From positions 18,992,886 through 19,056,885 of the forward strand of contig NW_024881330.1 in NCBI RefSeq assembly GCF_018691265.1: 64,000 bases of DNA, given 5' to 3'. Positions 24,421 to 37,660 of the stretch are shown here, one piece after another (positions within the stretch are counted from its first letter, which is position 1; each line of letters begins with the position of its first letter). The position numbers and the translations under genes are program-made. Under the pieces are notes generated by a model. That model was not told the DNA's origin, ran no database searches, and saw nothing but the letters and a program-made list of their open reading frames with translations. This DNA comes from Tyto alba (taxonomy: Eukaryota > Chordata > Aves > Strigiformes > Tytonidae).

Positions 24421-27400
24421 GCCATATGTCTTAAAAAAAAAAAAAAAATATTTCTCCTGAAGTCATATTTGTGTTTCTTCAGAAATACACAACTGTGGTT
24501 AACTGATCTAATATTGTCAAATTGCTTTGATCCTCCTTCCTTTACTCCTGTTTTTAAGCTTGTCTTTTTTAAAAAATCTTTTTATTATTCACCCATTAAA
24601 GCACCATAAAACTTTTGTTATTACATTTTGTCTCCAACTTACATTTCTAGCCTTTTAGCTCTTTCAGCCCCTTCAACAGTTATTAGTCCTTCTATCTTTT
24701 TAAGTATCATCAGTGCAACACAGTGCATTAACATAGCATAATGAACAAAAAACCATATAAGATAAGAGGTTTGACATGAGGATGTGAGCAATGTGACCAT
24801 GAAATGAGCAAAAGTTTATGTAGCTGTGCATAGAAGACATCCAATAGAAAGTTGCAAGACAAGATAAGCACAAGGGACAGCAAACTGGTAGGGCATCCTA
24901 CCAAATACACAAAACAGAAGAGTAGAAAAACCAAAATCAAGACAAGGAGTGCTGGGAGCAAACTTTCCCCCTTTGGCAGAAAAGTAAGTAGCACAAAATC
25001 ATCAGGCAAAGGCAAATAATACCAAAGATACTTTGGTTTCCACTTTTTACTCAAAGAGCTCATGACTGATGTCATTGACCTCAGTGACTAAGAACCACCA
25101 CCAACTGCAGTCATCAGTGCTCACTGTACAGTATCAGCTCTGTGGTATTGTATACACATTGTTAATTTTAAAATACAAGTAAAAAACTAACAGTTTTGTA
25201 GGTGTAGTAGTGATGATTAATAAAAAGAAAGAACTAACCATTAGTACGATATGTAATGCTATTGAACTACATTACCAAACTTTAATTTTAAAGTTTGAGA
25301 CTGTCTTGATTTGTCAGTCTTCTAAACAATCCCATCAACGCAATCTCTATTTCCCTAGCTGATATATATAAATATACATAAATGAATGTTCAGCTTTAAC
25401 AGCTTTCAGTCACCAAATGACAACCATATGATGCAACATTTAAAATAACCATCTTCAAACATACATTATATTTTTTAAATAAAGAATATATGTATAATTT
25501 TTGCTTTACAACTTTGTTTCTATATTTTGTCTAACAACAGTTCACAGGGAACTTACTACTCCATCTAGAAATTATGCCTAAATAACATTTATCTTTACCC
25601 ATATTTTCACTTACTTTTGTTCTACGCAGGACTAGCAATCCACAGGGAACTCATCAGCCCACATGGAAGTAGAGACATCTTTGTATCTCAATTCAGTTCA
25701 ATTATCTGTATTTTCTTACACTCATAAAAATTCTTTAATAGGAGGAAAAAAAAATCGCAGGCTCCATTCTGAATCTATAAATATCACTGAAAAACAGGTC
25801 TATTACAAATTTTTTTCCTGGCTAATCTCAGTTTCTAAAACTTGAAGCAATTGTTTTTTGTATTGTACTGAGTTAAAAGCATGAACAAAGATATCATACT
25901 TCATTTACCCGCTTTGAGACTGTATTCTATAAAATAAATGCAAAGTTGCACACCAGCATTTCTGTCTGCAAGAACTAGGTGGCCGAGTTATTTTCTTACA
26001 GAACCTTCCTTCCTCATCATGCTGGTGATGGATTAAGTTCATGCAGTGGCAACGACATTGTAAGTCCTGAGAACTCTAAAAGTTCAGAAGTTAAACTTGT
26101 CATGCTGTTATTAACTGTAATGACACAGTTATTTCTTTTTAATTAAAAGGGTGATTAACTACTGAAAGAAAGTAGAACCACAGGAACCTGATGTGAATGT
26201 TGTAAAGCCTTCAGGTATTCAAAACTCCCTAACTGAGGTTGCACAGGTCAGACCAGGTTTAATGGGGACTCTAACCTCTAAGTAAATTTATGTCTGAGAC
26301 AAGACATGAAGAAATATAAGAAAAATAAAAATAAGAAATATAATAAATTTTCAAATTTTTACTGTTACCTTTTATAACTCAATATTTTTCTGGAAGATAT
26401 CTTTAGTCATATTTGGAAACTGTGCAAGGATAACTAGGTAAAATTTCCATAATCTCTCTTCAACACAAGACAATGCAAACTAATAACATTAATTTCTGTA
26501 CCAACCTATCGACATAAGAATATGGAAAACCATTGAACACCATTTAAACTTGCAATCATATCATATTCAGTTGCTCTATGCTGGGCTAGGCAACACAGAA
26601 AAATGGCTACTAAGTACAGCATTACTAATCTGTGTGAGGAAATGAACCGAAGCACCAAATAACTGTTGCAGAGGATTCAAAGTGCCTCGAGTGTCTGAGT
26701 AGATATCCTGGGTGTAATCAGGATTTATAAACCTATTAACATAAACAATAAGGTTAGACAAGTTCATTTAAATTTGCTCACAAATGGCCACAGATATGGC
26801 CTTAAGATCTGCAGAATGCTCAGACGTTCCACGTATTACAACTGCATTAATTAAAAAGATTAAATGAAAAAGTCTAGTTCAAAGCTAGCATAATATTTCA
26901 CACAATAAACGTAAGTATATGCAGAATAGATTCCCTAGGCATCTTTGTCACTGACCCATAAATGATATGCAGAAGAGTAATTAAAGATTTTTTCTTTTTC
27001 AGCATGCAGTCCCACTGGGTTCTTTCTCTAGATCTGACCCCTGAAGGGTACATACAAGAATAATTAAAATATTTATTACACTATGAAGTTTGTACTTTGT
27101 AGATCTAATTTGAAAAGGTTTATCTATACAAAAAGAGAAAGAATTTGTATTAAATTTATCTTTGGTGAGGAAAACATACTATCTATTAGAAAGAACAAAA
27201 AAAAATACAATATGTGAGAAAATAAACATGCTTGAAAGAAGATAACTAAAAGCATTAGTGTTGATCATCCTACCTTCAGCTTAGTGGGTGAAGAGGTTGC
27301 CCCAAAAATGTACATAGTTTATATATATGTATGCACACATAACACAGATGATGGTAATGATGATGTTTATTATTATTGGAACCAAAAAGACACTCAAAAT

Positions 27401-30400
27401 CATTCTTGCAGAACATGTCTCCAATATTTCAATGGATATTTTATTCTGTCAAGGAAAATGTTCCCAGATAAAATCAGCATAGTAGAATTCCTTGTTCTAA
27501 ATTTTGTTTTAGTGCAAAAGTACATGTGTGCAAGAGAGAAAAATACATGCAAGTAATCTTCAGCTATTTCACACTCTTCTGTTTTAGCAGCATAGGGGCT
27601 AAAGAGTAGCATTGTGGCTAAGAAACTTTGTGTTTCTGGGACAGAAACTAAAAATGAAAGTAGGTAGAACAGACAACAGACAAGCAGCAAGTGAAGTCTG
27701 AACCAGAATTCTTCAAATAGCAAGGATGGATTCATTGCAAGGTCAAAGACTTACCTTTATTGTATGAGGCAGTGTAATAACCAATATGTACCAAACAGCA
27801 GAATATTTTACCTGTGATTCCAGAATAGACTGGAGAAACAAAGGTGAGACACCACACTTACTATTAGTTCTTTATCACCTCCTGTTATGGCAGGTGCAAG
27901 AGAATTATACCATAGTGAATGAGATGTGACTACTGCATTTGTTATCACTTCTTTCTATGCAAATTCTGACAGTCCTACTGGACTTCATTGTATAATATGC
28001 CCTGATAGCATCACAAACTGTGCAAATTATGTATATTTGCCCTCTAACCAGTTGTGAAGTTGGAGATGTATCATTATTTTATTGTGTTACATTAACTTAT
28101 CATCAGTAAGAGGTTGGGTTTTTTTCTTGAGATCTGTGAGCTTCATAATCTAGCTTGGTAAAGATGATATGTAAGCAGTTCCTGGAAGTCTGTAGCTCCC
28201 ACATGTGTGCAAAAACTAATTGTTATGTCAAAGACAGACAAAACTTGTCAGCACCTGTTTAACAACTCTCCTACACTGAACAATGTTTGACCTAAAGCCT
28301 CCTGAAGTTAATAAATGTCAGTGAACTGTGGCAAAGGATTTTTATGGTCAGGCTAACTTACAGTATTCTAGTCTATGCTCTGAACAACCATTAGGAAATT
28401 ATCTTCCACAATACAGACAAGTAGGTAAAGGAATGGGCATTGCTTCATAATGTGATGGATTTGAACCTGGGGACAAAGCTGTATTCAAAATAATGTGCCA
28501 AGGGTTTAGAGCAAGACATTTAATTTTTATTTTCTTAAATTTTAATCTGTATAACAGATATTAGCACTACCCAACTCTATACTAGACCCTTTCAAAATAC
28601 TGGAAAGGTATTCGATAAGTGTTATATAAAAGGAGGTTCTGGAATGTTATCATCACTCATTATTTCCACCAGACATCACTTTTATGAAGTAGGAAAACAG
28701 AAATAATTCCTCTTGCAGGCATCATAATAATATACCTGTTCAGCAATTTGATGTATGTTACATTGGTTTCCCTGTTTTCATTCCTGAAACTTACTTTGTT
28801 TGTAAAATACATTTGTTCTTTTTATCTGTTTCTGGCCAGTCACTATGATGCAGTGAACATCCATTAGTTACTATTCTGTTAATTTGCTTATTTCAGTAGA
28901 ATCACTGGATTGCTGAAAGGACTTTAAAAAGCTGTCTCATTCATTCCTCTGCTCTAAGATTGACATTGTTCCATAATTTTGATGGATTTTGTTTTGATTC
29001 TTTACAAGCATTTTGATTTGCATCATTGAATAGTTTCCTCTGGTCTTGATTATACTTGAAAATACACTCTCCAATATATAGTTCAGCCATGTAAAACATA
29101 TAATTTTATAATGATTGCTTTTGCACATATCTCCCCTTATTATGACATATTTCTTTTCTTATAAGAGGTTAACTGTTGTAGTGAATTATTCATCAGTTAC
29201 AGTGCTCTCATTTCTTTATCTGTGCCACACCACACAGAAAATTGAGACATATATTAATCTGGATTTTATAAAGAGAAGAGTATCAAGATTTTACACATTT
29301 AATGTATTTGGGAAATTATCTGTCTACTATGTCATTGACTAAGAGTAAAAAAAAAAAAGTGTAATAAGTTTCGAGAAACTTGGTGTTTTGAGAGGGCATT
29401 AGATGGAAATCAAAATCCATAACAAGATTTTTGGAAAACAAAAATTACCTCAAAAGTCCTTCTTTCCCTTATTCCTATGATTTACAGATGATAAGAAAAC
29501 ATTGTTTACAAGTGCCTTGATACTCATTATGTGTTCTTTGACAAATTATGGTTGGTAAGTCTTGATTGTTTTAATTCAAACTTTGATCTTCCTCACATAA
29601 TCATTCCTAAATAGTTGATTACATATACAAAATGTTTGACCATATTTATTTTAGATTACCTTTCTATTCCACTGTAGCAGTGGTATTTTTCTCCCCTCTG
29701 GTACAGTCATTCAATGACCAAAAGAGAGATGTAATTTCAGTAGTAGGTCACTCTCGTTAATGTGTACTACCAATACAAAAGAGATCAGTTATTATGTGGA
29801 AATTATTGAGGAAACTCTACTAGAATATAATTATTTCAGCATGGCTATACCAGTTAATCTCTTTCAGTTGATGAAGTCCACAGAATTGTATCTGCCCACA
29901 GAGAAAAGATCTGCATCTACTTGGGATTCAGAAGTACAAGCCGTGTTGCTGAAGCAGTTCCTGAGTATGTAAATCCTCTTGTTCAGTGCAAGATGTTGTG
30001 ATGCATCATTAAATTACTTGTCTCATACTTTATGCTAGATTAAAAGATTCTGCATTTTCCCCAGCCAAAAAATAAATGTGACCAGAATTGGCTGCAGAAA
30101 CAAAATTTGTTGGTATCTTCCCCCAGCAAATCCAGTAGGGTAGTCTCCCTATCTTAGGCCCTTTTCTCAACCAATATCAAACATTTATTCCAACTTTCAT
30201 CAGATCTCGTGTAGGATAGTCATGAACATGACAACTGACAGCACAAGGAATCAAACAAGTAACATTTAGAAAAAATTATGGAAAATTATGGCATGAATGA
30301 CAAAGTGTAGAACTTTTAAATTGCAGTTATTAATAACTTAATTCAAGATCACTGTCATTGTTTTACTACACTAAACACAACTTCTTGCTTTCTATTTCAC

Positions 30401-33400
30401 ATAAATGAGAACATACCTTGACTATTTGGCTATCACCAGGTTTTCAAATGTTAAACCAGTAAGTCACTGGTTGAACTTATTTCTGCTTGGTTTATAAGGA
30501 CACTTCCCTCTAGAATTGTTCAGAAAAAACATTTCCTCAGAACAGATTTTTCAAAAGAGTAGGAAAAATAAGACATGTTCTGTTTTGGAAATACCAGTGA
30601 GATAAGAATTTTTAATCATCAGAAGTTTTTAGTTTGCAAAGTTTCAATACAGCTCTGAGCCATGGATCAAAATTAATATTGACTTATGCTCATGTGAATT
30701 ATGTCTCTCTGTTCATGAGAAATTTATACTTATATATTGTAGTAACTATTTCAGAGAAACTGAATTCTTACTCCCCTTCTTTTGCAATAGTATACTTTTC
30801 ACTGTATCTTTTCAGCTTGCCACTTCTGTTTTTGTAATGTCTTTTTGAGAAATATGTCATCATTAATTCTTTTTTACAAGCAATAAATTGCTGTTAGGGA
30901 TTATAACAAGAAAATACAACTGCAAGTTTTGAAAGCCTGAGAGATGCTTTATCAACTTCTTAGACTGGAATCCCTGCCTTACATAAAGCATTCAAAGGTT
31001 ATTTTCCATGGATGTAATATTCATCCCTGAACTTTCTTACACCCACTGAGCACAATATGAAAATGGAAGTATTTCATTACAGCTAAGTTCTATAAACAGT
31101 CAGTGAAACTGGTGTATCCAAGATTATAAACAAATATATATTGTCACCAAATTCTTTATGAAATCTCAGGACCATTTCTGCCTTTGTTTTCTCTTCAAAA
31201 AAACCAAAAAAACAAAAAAACAAAAAGAACAAAAAAGCAATCTGTGAGGTACAGCTATTTCAGTGTCACAACTTCAAAGTTAACCAGGAGTCAGAGTTCA
31301 CATTAATATCCTTAAAAAAAAAAAAAAAAATCAAATACAGACATAAAAGTAAGCCTTACAGTTCAGATGGAATATTTTGAATCAGTATCTTACCACTTTA
31401 TAAAATGACAAAACTCAAAGTTCATCAGATCAATCTTAAACGTAATTACTGTGACCTCAGATTCAAAGATAGATGGCAGATTATATATTTATTTGTTTGT
31501 TTTGATGAAGAATAGATGATGATAGGCCTTGTAACGTTTTGGAATAAGATGCATAAGCATGATTTCTTTTCAAACCAAACCTTAGTTCAGATGCATTCAA
31601 AAATATGTTAAACACTTTTCAGGAACTCAGTATTAGCCTCAGTTTTGGGCCAGCTCATTAGTCTGTTTTGCATTTGAAAGGAAGACAATAAGAAGCAAAT
31701 AAACTGCAGTTTGAGGTTTTAATAAATCCCTTCCTCTTTGCGAATTCTGGGTATTTTTGGAGCGTACAGAGTACGGGCCCTGCAAAACCATACACAATGG
31801 TAAGCTAACAAGAGCTTCCAGTGACTCTTGACATGCATCATAAAAAAACAAGATGTTTTAATTTACCATTCCTCAAACAGGATATATTGGTTTATTTTCA
31901 GAGTATTAGTCTTTATTAAAACCTGAACTAATAGCATTTAGGATACCATCTGATAATTCTTACCCAAATTACCCAAGATATGCTGCCTTACAAGCCTATG
32001 GATTTCATCTGAGTGTTTGGAAAAATTTGTTATGTTACTTTTTGGATCTTCTTTAGGAACTTACTAAAATAATACTAATGCACTTCTTACTAATAATTTC
32101 TGATGTGTTCATTTGAGTTATCAAGAAATTTCAGTGGTCACACTCTTCTTTATAGACACAAAAGTTTCCACTGTACTGATAACTGTTTTCTTTAATGTCT
32201 ATATTCCTTTTTCATGGCATGCATTACATGTTCTCACCCAAAAAAAAGCTGGGGAAAAAAAAAAAAAAAAAACCCACTCCACTGTTTTAAAGTTATTTTT
32301 TCTATTAGATAAACAGTTTTGATTTCAGTGTAAACAAATCTGTTCCCCACTTGTTTCCAGAGTAAGAAAGGAATAAAAGGGAAGATAATAACCCTGTAGT
32401 TGAAACATCATCTTTTTAAAAAAATGCCTCTCAACAGCATTACTAATTCAGCACAGCTTGTATCTAGAAGAATGATTGTTATTAATAGCCAAAGAAATCA
32501 TTAAAACCAAAATCTTCCTAACATTTTAAATAATTTGCAAATAGATCTGCAAGTAGAATATGTAAATAGATTTGCAAGTAGAACATGAAGCACCACTGGA
32601 AGTCAAATAGGTTGGAGGCAGAAGACTGTACAATAGGATTTATCTGACTGGAAAAAGACAGTCACAGAAGAGCTTCAATAAAATTTGGGGGCATACAGAT
32701 AAGAGATCGTGACATCTAATTATTACTCAATTAAATGAGGTCACTGCTCAGCTATTAGCTTTTTCACAAAAAAAATGGCTTTACTCTAAGTCAAGTTATG
32801 CATAGATCTCAAAATGTACAGGAAAAAATGGATGCAAAGTAGGAGCATTAAGGACTGAGGCACGCAGAAAGAAAAAAGGGAAAAAAATGACTATATAAAG
32901 AACAAGACTCTTCACTCCTAGTCACATCACTTCTTTGAAAACCTCCACAGGTCCACACTCCTTTCACAGTTTGTCATAAATGACTTAAAGGTTCAGTCAG
33001 TTGCCTTCTGGTGCACCCAGCCCAGGGATAGGAATTAGCCTTACCTGTTCCCCCTGCTCCCAGTCCAGAAATAGGTAACCAGGCTCTTTTCATCCATGCA
33101 CTGAGGTATAAATCCCATAAAGTCTGTCTCCTCACCTTTCACACTTTTCCCTCTTTCACCCACCTTAGTCTTAAACTAATTTCCATTCCAGAAGAAAGTA
33201 CTATGAAGACAAATCCCTATCTGTGCAAATAGGTTGTCCTCTACTAGTCAGGATTTTTAAGACCCGATGATTTTGTCCAAAAGGTTATTCTGAAAGGTGC
33301 AGTACATTTTAACACCAAGGCACTGCTCTCTAGCTATGTTCTGATGTGTATGTGTTTGCATTTGTACTAAATCTTTCTGAGTCATGACAAGCAGTCTCAA

Positions 33401-34394
33401 AAGATACTTTTCATAGAAATTATAGCAAAGCACTGATGACCCCACTCTTACAGGTGTGAGCCTCCTACAGAACAATTTGTTATGGAATTTTGGGTTTGTG
33501 TAGAAGTAGAGAAAATACTTCCTCATATAGGTTATCAAAGTTCCACAGAGCTGTCCTGTTTTTGCTTATGTTTTACTAATATACTAAATCTGCTATTTTA
33601 TCTTGTAAGCTGCTTGAAATGGGTAATTCATCTATATTCTCCAACTTCCAAGACCATTGTCAAATGCTTTTCTAAGTTTACAAGATATTATGGAGAGATT
33701 AGACCCATTTAGAAACCAAGAACCTTTGAATATATTTAGCAGTTATTGAAGAAGTAATCAAAAATGCCTTGAAAACTGTAACCTCTTTTACTAACTTCTG
33801 TCCCAAAATAATCTTGTGTAACCTTGGATAAACCACTAAGCCTCAGTGCAACTCAATTCTCCCACCTGTTTAACAGAAATGATACTATAATCAAAGTGAT
33901 ACATAGCAACTTAAAAATTTTCACCTTCTCTTATGGTCCAGGAGAGTTAGAAGTCAAAGAGAAACATTAAGACTTCCATTCCTTCTCTTGTTCAGCCCAA
34001 AATGTATATCTGATGACAGTCATTTTGTCCTTGGGTTGAAAGATTTAAAAGTATTTTTCAGAAGGAGCCCAGAATAATGGAGGGTACACTGAAGCACTAC
34101 AAAAATTTAATTTTATAACAGAGCAGTGAACCTAATAACAGGGTTCTGTCTCTTGTAGCTGCCATTTTTCAGAGGAATGTCTCCAGCTCTTGCATTGCTT
34201 CTAGCTATGCAATATTAGTTTCTCACTAGTTACAGATTTCCAACTGTGACTCTGAGTGTGAGGTTAGGCAGTGAGTTTTAATTTTAGTTAGAATAATATA
34301 TCATGGCATTTGTATCTATAAGTACCTTATAATTTTATAAAGACAGTTTTGTTAACAGTTTACTCAAATCTCATTGTTTGGGTTATTAGATGAA
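24421..34394. other. Long unique AT-rich stretch
   Basis: About 10 kb with no recognisable exon, RNA or transposon. A homopolymer run follows the old CR1 (about 24433-24448), and others lie at 31314-31330 and 32255-32272. A region of A-rich AAAAAC repeats lies at 31199-31236. The minus-strand frames at 24728-25075 (115 codons) and 27400-27735 (111 codons) are hydrophobic and lack domain signals. Confidence 0.5.
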
Positions 34395-34612
34395 ATTATT
34401 TTTAAATATCAGCTTTTTTATTATTTAATACTTATATTATATTATTTAATTATTGTACTATATTATTTAATTATTATTTTATATTATTTTATATTATATT
34501 ATTTAATTATTATATTACATTATTTAATTATTATATTAATTAATTATTTAATACTTATATTATTATATTCTATTATTTAATAATAAATATCAACTATTTT
34601 ATTATTTAATGT
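34395..34612. repeat. AT-only low-complexity tract
   Basis: The tract is composed almost wholly of TTATTTAAT, TTATATTA and TAATTATT variants. The plus-strand frame at 34374-34580 is the repeat read as Leu/Ile/Tyr. Confidence 0.9.
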
Positions 34613-37429
34613 TTTTTAAAACCCAGTTTTTAATACATGAAGAGAATTAAGACTGTCTTTATAAGGAAGGAAAAAATTCCATCTTAGAAGGCTATTCTTT
34701 CACCTTGCTGTATAACCTCTCTTGCAAAGAGGTTGAAAACAACAGGAGGAAAAGCCAGAGTTACACCTTTTGCTTCTGAGTGAGCATCTCAACCAGCATG
34801 TTCCTAAATTAAGATAAGCCACAGCAAGGAAAATCTCAATGCCATGTGAAAGGACTGATTTTGCTAACATCTCTTTTCTTTAGCTGGTATCCAAAATCAC
34901 GCTCTTACATGACTTAATGGTATATTGTCCTTTAAGACCTGAGATAGAATTCAGACCCAGTTAAGAACCAGTCACTCGGTGCTGCATGATAGTTTTAAGC
35001 GATAGCTTTAAGTGTATGCAAAATCATAGCTCTGAAGACTGAATTACCTTTAACTTCAAAAAAGGACACATAAATTACATAGAAGATAAGCAGGGATTTT
35101 CAACATTAGAATGTTGAATTTGGGCATTGTTTGGCATCTAAATCCTTGTCATTTAGGTATTAAAATATTTTACTGGACACAAAAAAACAAATGAGACAAA
35201 ATAGGGCAAAATACTGGCCCTTGTATCCTAGAAGATTCAGTGTTATGGAAGCAGAAGATTAAATGGAAAAAAGGAGAAACATACTTTTTTTCATTAACAA
35301 TAACATCATAATTAGTAGCCTCTAGGACTTTTTTAGTACTGTAAGCAAGAATTTGTGCTTTAACGCAGGAATGAAGAATAGATGGCAGGACATCTCACCC
35401 TGTCTGGAGCATACTACTAGAACCTAGTCCAAGAAGCTCAACAAATAACTTGGTTCATCTTACCAGAACACAAGAGTCCTTTCAATGTTAAGAAATCTTT
35501 TCGTGTCAGGGAGCAGATTTCCTATCACAGCCTTATTAGTCTATAGTCAAAGAGCTGCATAAAGATTAATTTAATTAATAAAAATAAATGTGTCTTCATA
35601 TTAAAAATTCATAAACATTTTCTACACCTTTCCTCCTAAGGTGCTTCCTGACCAAAACCATCACAGCTTCTGTTCAGCTGCTACACTGTAATAGTCCACA
35701 CCTCAGCTGCAGTCTCTTTCTTCCCATGTGATTTACATAATCCTTAATTCACATACTAAATCTGGTTACAAACAATTGTCACTTATGTAATAGCCCAGTA
35801 GGTCTTATCTTTTGTGACACTAACCAAAATGTTCTAAAAATTAGACCATAATATGTTTTACTGTTTCCATTATGAAGTATTTCAGAAAGGGACTAATTAT
35901 TAGCTCTGAACAGTGCTCTATTAAATTCCTCCATTCACTCAAATCACCTTTTAACCTGACTGAAAAATTCAGGGGGAATTGCATGAAAAAAAAAGACCTA
36001 TATATCACTTCTTTTTAACAAATTCAATTCTTGGGCTGGTACATCTGACCACTTATATAAACTATGTTAGTTTCTGATTAAGTGTTTTCACAACAGTGGC
36101 AAACACTTTTTCTTGCAAATACCAGTAACTTTTAAAATCTGTTCATTGTCATTCTATTGTGAACTCAAAACCAAGAACATAATCTTGTTTGCAGCTATGT
36201 ATTTCCCTGACATTTATATTAACCTTTCTTAAGGTATTCAAGGTGGCAATTTTAAAAGAAATATCAAGGTTTGCAGCTCAAAAGGGTCGCAGTGTGTCTG
36301 TTTTTGTGTCACACTCACAGATAAACTCTTCAGTATGACTCAGCACCTGTACTAAAATGCAGATTGCTTTTGTAAACACATAATTGACTAGTATCTATGT
36401 TATTCAGCAAGTCTTCAATTAATTTGTTAGAGGCACCATGCCAGTCTAGGAGATGAGTAGGAACACTGCAGGAGAAAAGCTATGCAAGAGTAGGTGTAAA
36501 AGCATGATTTCCAGCTTGAAATGCTTCTTCACCTGTGATTAAGAGGATGTATAATCACTAGCTGAGCTCTCAGTCCAATTAACTTTGAAAAAAAATATCC
36601 ACTGTGCAGCCAGTTATGGTGAGCTTACGACCTCGGTGAATTAAATGGATTCCTGTGTGTTTTCCTTCTATGAGCTAAACCTCTGTTTTATCACATTGCA
36701 CTCAGCTGAAAGCAAGAGTGCAGTTCCAGGATAAACCAATAAAAGTTCATTTGCTAGTGTAGAGCTTATTCTTAGCAGAAAGCCATGTGAAAGAGATTTA
36801 ACACAAAATATATTCATGTATCCCTTCAAAAAAACATAGGAGACTTAAAGCATTTAATCTTCTGGCTGCATATGCAACACTACGAAATAAAAAAGCTGGT
36901 TTAAAACAACTGAACTGTGATGAACACAGATTTTCCATTTAAAAAAACTTGTTCTAGGACAGAAGCCTAAATCTTCTCAGAACCTTTCTTAAGCTGAACG
37001 GGCTTTGTAGGAGCTTGCTGATATACTCAAAAACACTGTGTTTTGGGGAGTCTGATTATCTCATCTTTTTCCTGTTTTGTACAATTCTGTTTGAGGACTG
37101 GCACAGAGCTGAACAACCTTAGGTCAACTGAGTTTCTACATATATCTAAGGGTTCTCTCTGAGCAAAAACATACTGAAATGTACTGACTTACATATGAAT
37201 CAATAACATACAAGTAGATCGATTTTACTTGCAAATTTGTGTGCCAACTAACTTGCACACAGTTAGCAGGTATAGCTCAGCTAATGCTCATTAGTGTCCA
37301 TCACAGATACATAAGGTCTTACGGATTACATCTTTCTCCTAAGGATTCATGATTTCATTTTAAAAAGATGACAGTGGATGGTTTCTTGGAAAATGGGTCA
37401 ATTTGTTACTGTGCTTCCTTCATGTTTTA
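34613..37429. other. Unique stretch with no recognised feature
   Basis: No exon or repeat is recognised. It is less monotonous than neighbouring DNA (for example 36290-36800), which would fit conserved non-coding sequence, but this cannot be judged from one sequence. Confidence 0.4.
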
Positions 37430-37660
37430 CATAAGGAACCTCCAGCCAGGAATCACAGGCTGTGTGTGGCCTGTTGTACCTGCTCTTGAAATGCTCCTTT
37501 TCAGGAGTGGTTCAGGATTCCGTGGGGAGTGAGAGCAGATCCGGTGGCAGCAGCAGCCTACCCACAGCCGTGTGGATATCACTGCACCCAGGCTAACAGT
37601 ACCCACCTGCCTCAGGGTCCCATTACACAGCAGGAAAGGGTCTGTGGTAGTTTGCAACCA
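37430..37660. other. GC-richer patch of unknown nature
   Basis: The patch contrasts with its AT-rich surroundings and keeps a few CpG dinucleotides. It is open on the minus strand for 76 codons (37427-37657), and a plus-strand frame of about 55 codons also lacks stops. Neither translation has a domain that I recognise. It could be an exon, an old GC-rich repeat or chance. Confidence 0.35.

Noticed and set aside
24728..25075. 115-codon hydrophobic minus-strand frame
   Set aside because: The Leu/Phe content comes from antisense A-rich DNA; no signal of a real membrane protein family is seen.
27400..27735. 111-codon minus-strand frame
   Set aside because: No domain and no supporting context; similar in kind to other random frames here.
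28890..29110. Possible old CR1 fragment (GAATCACTGGATTG start)
   Set aside because: Only a short initial resemblance; the rest does not follow CR1 landmarks well enough.
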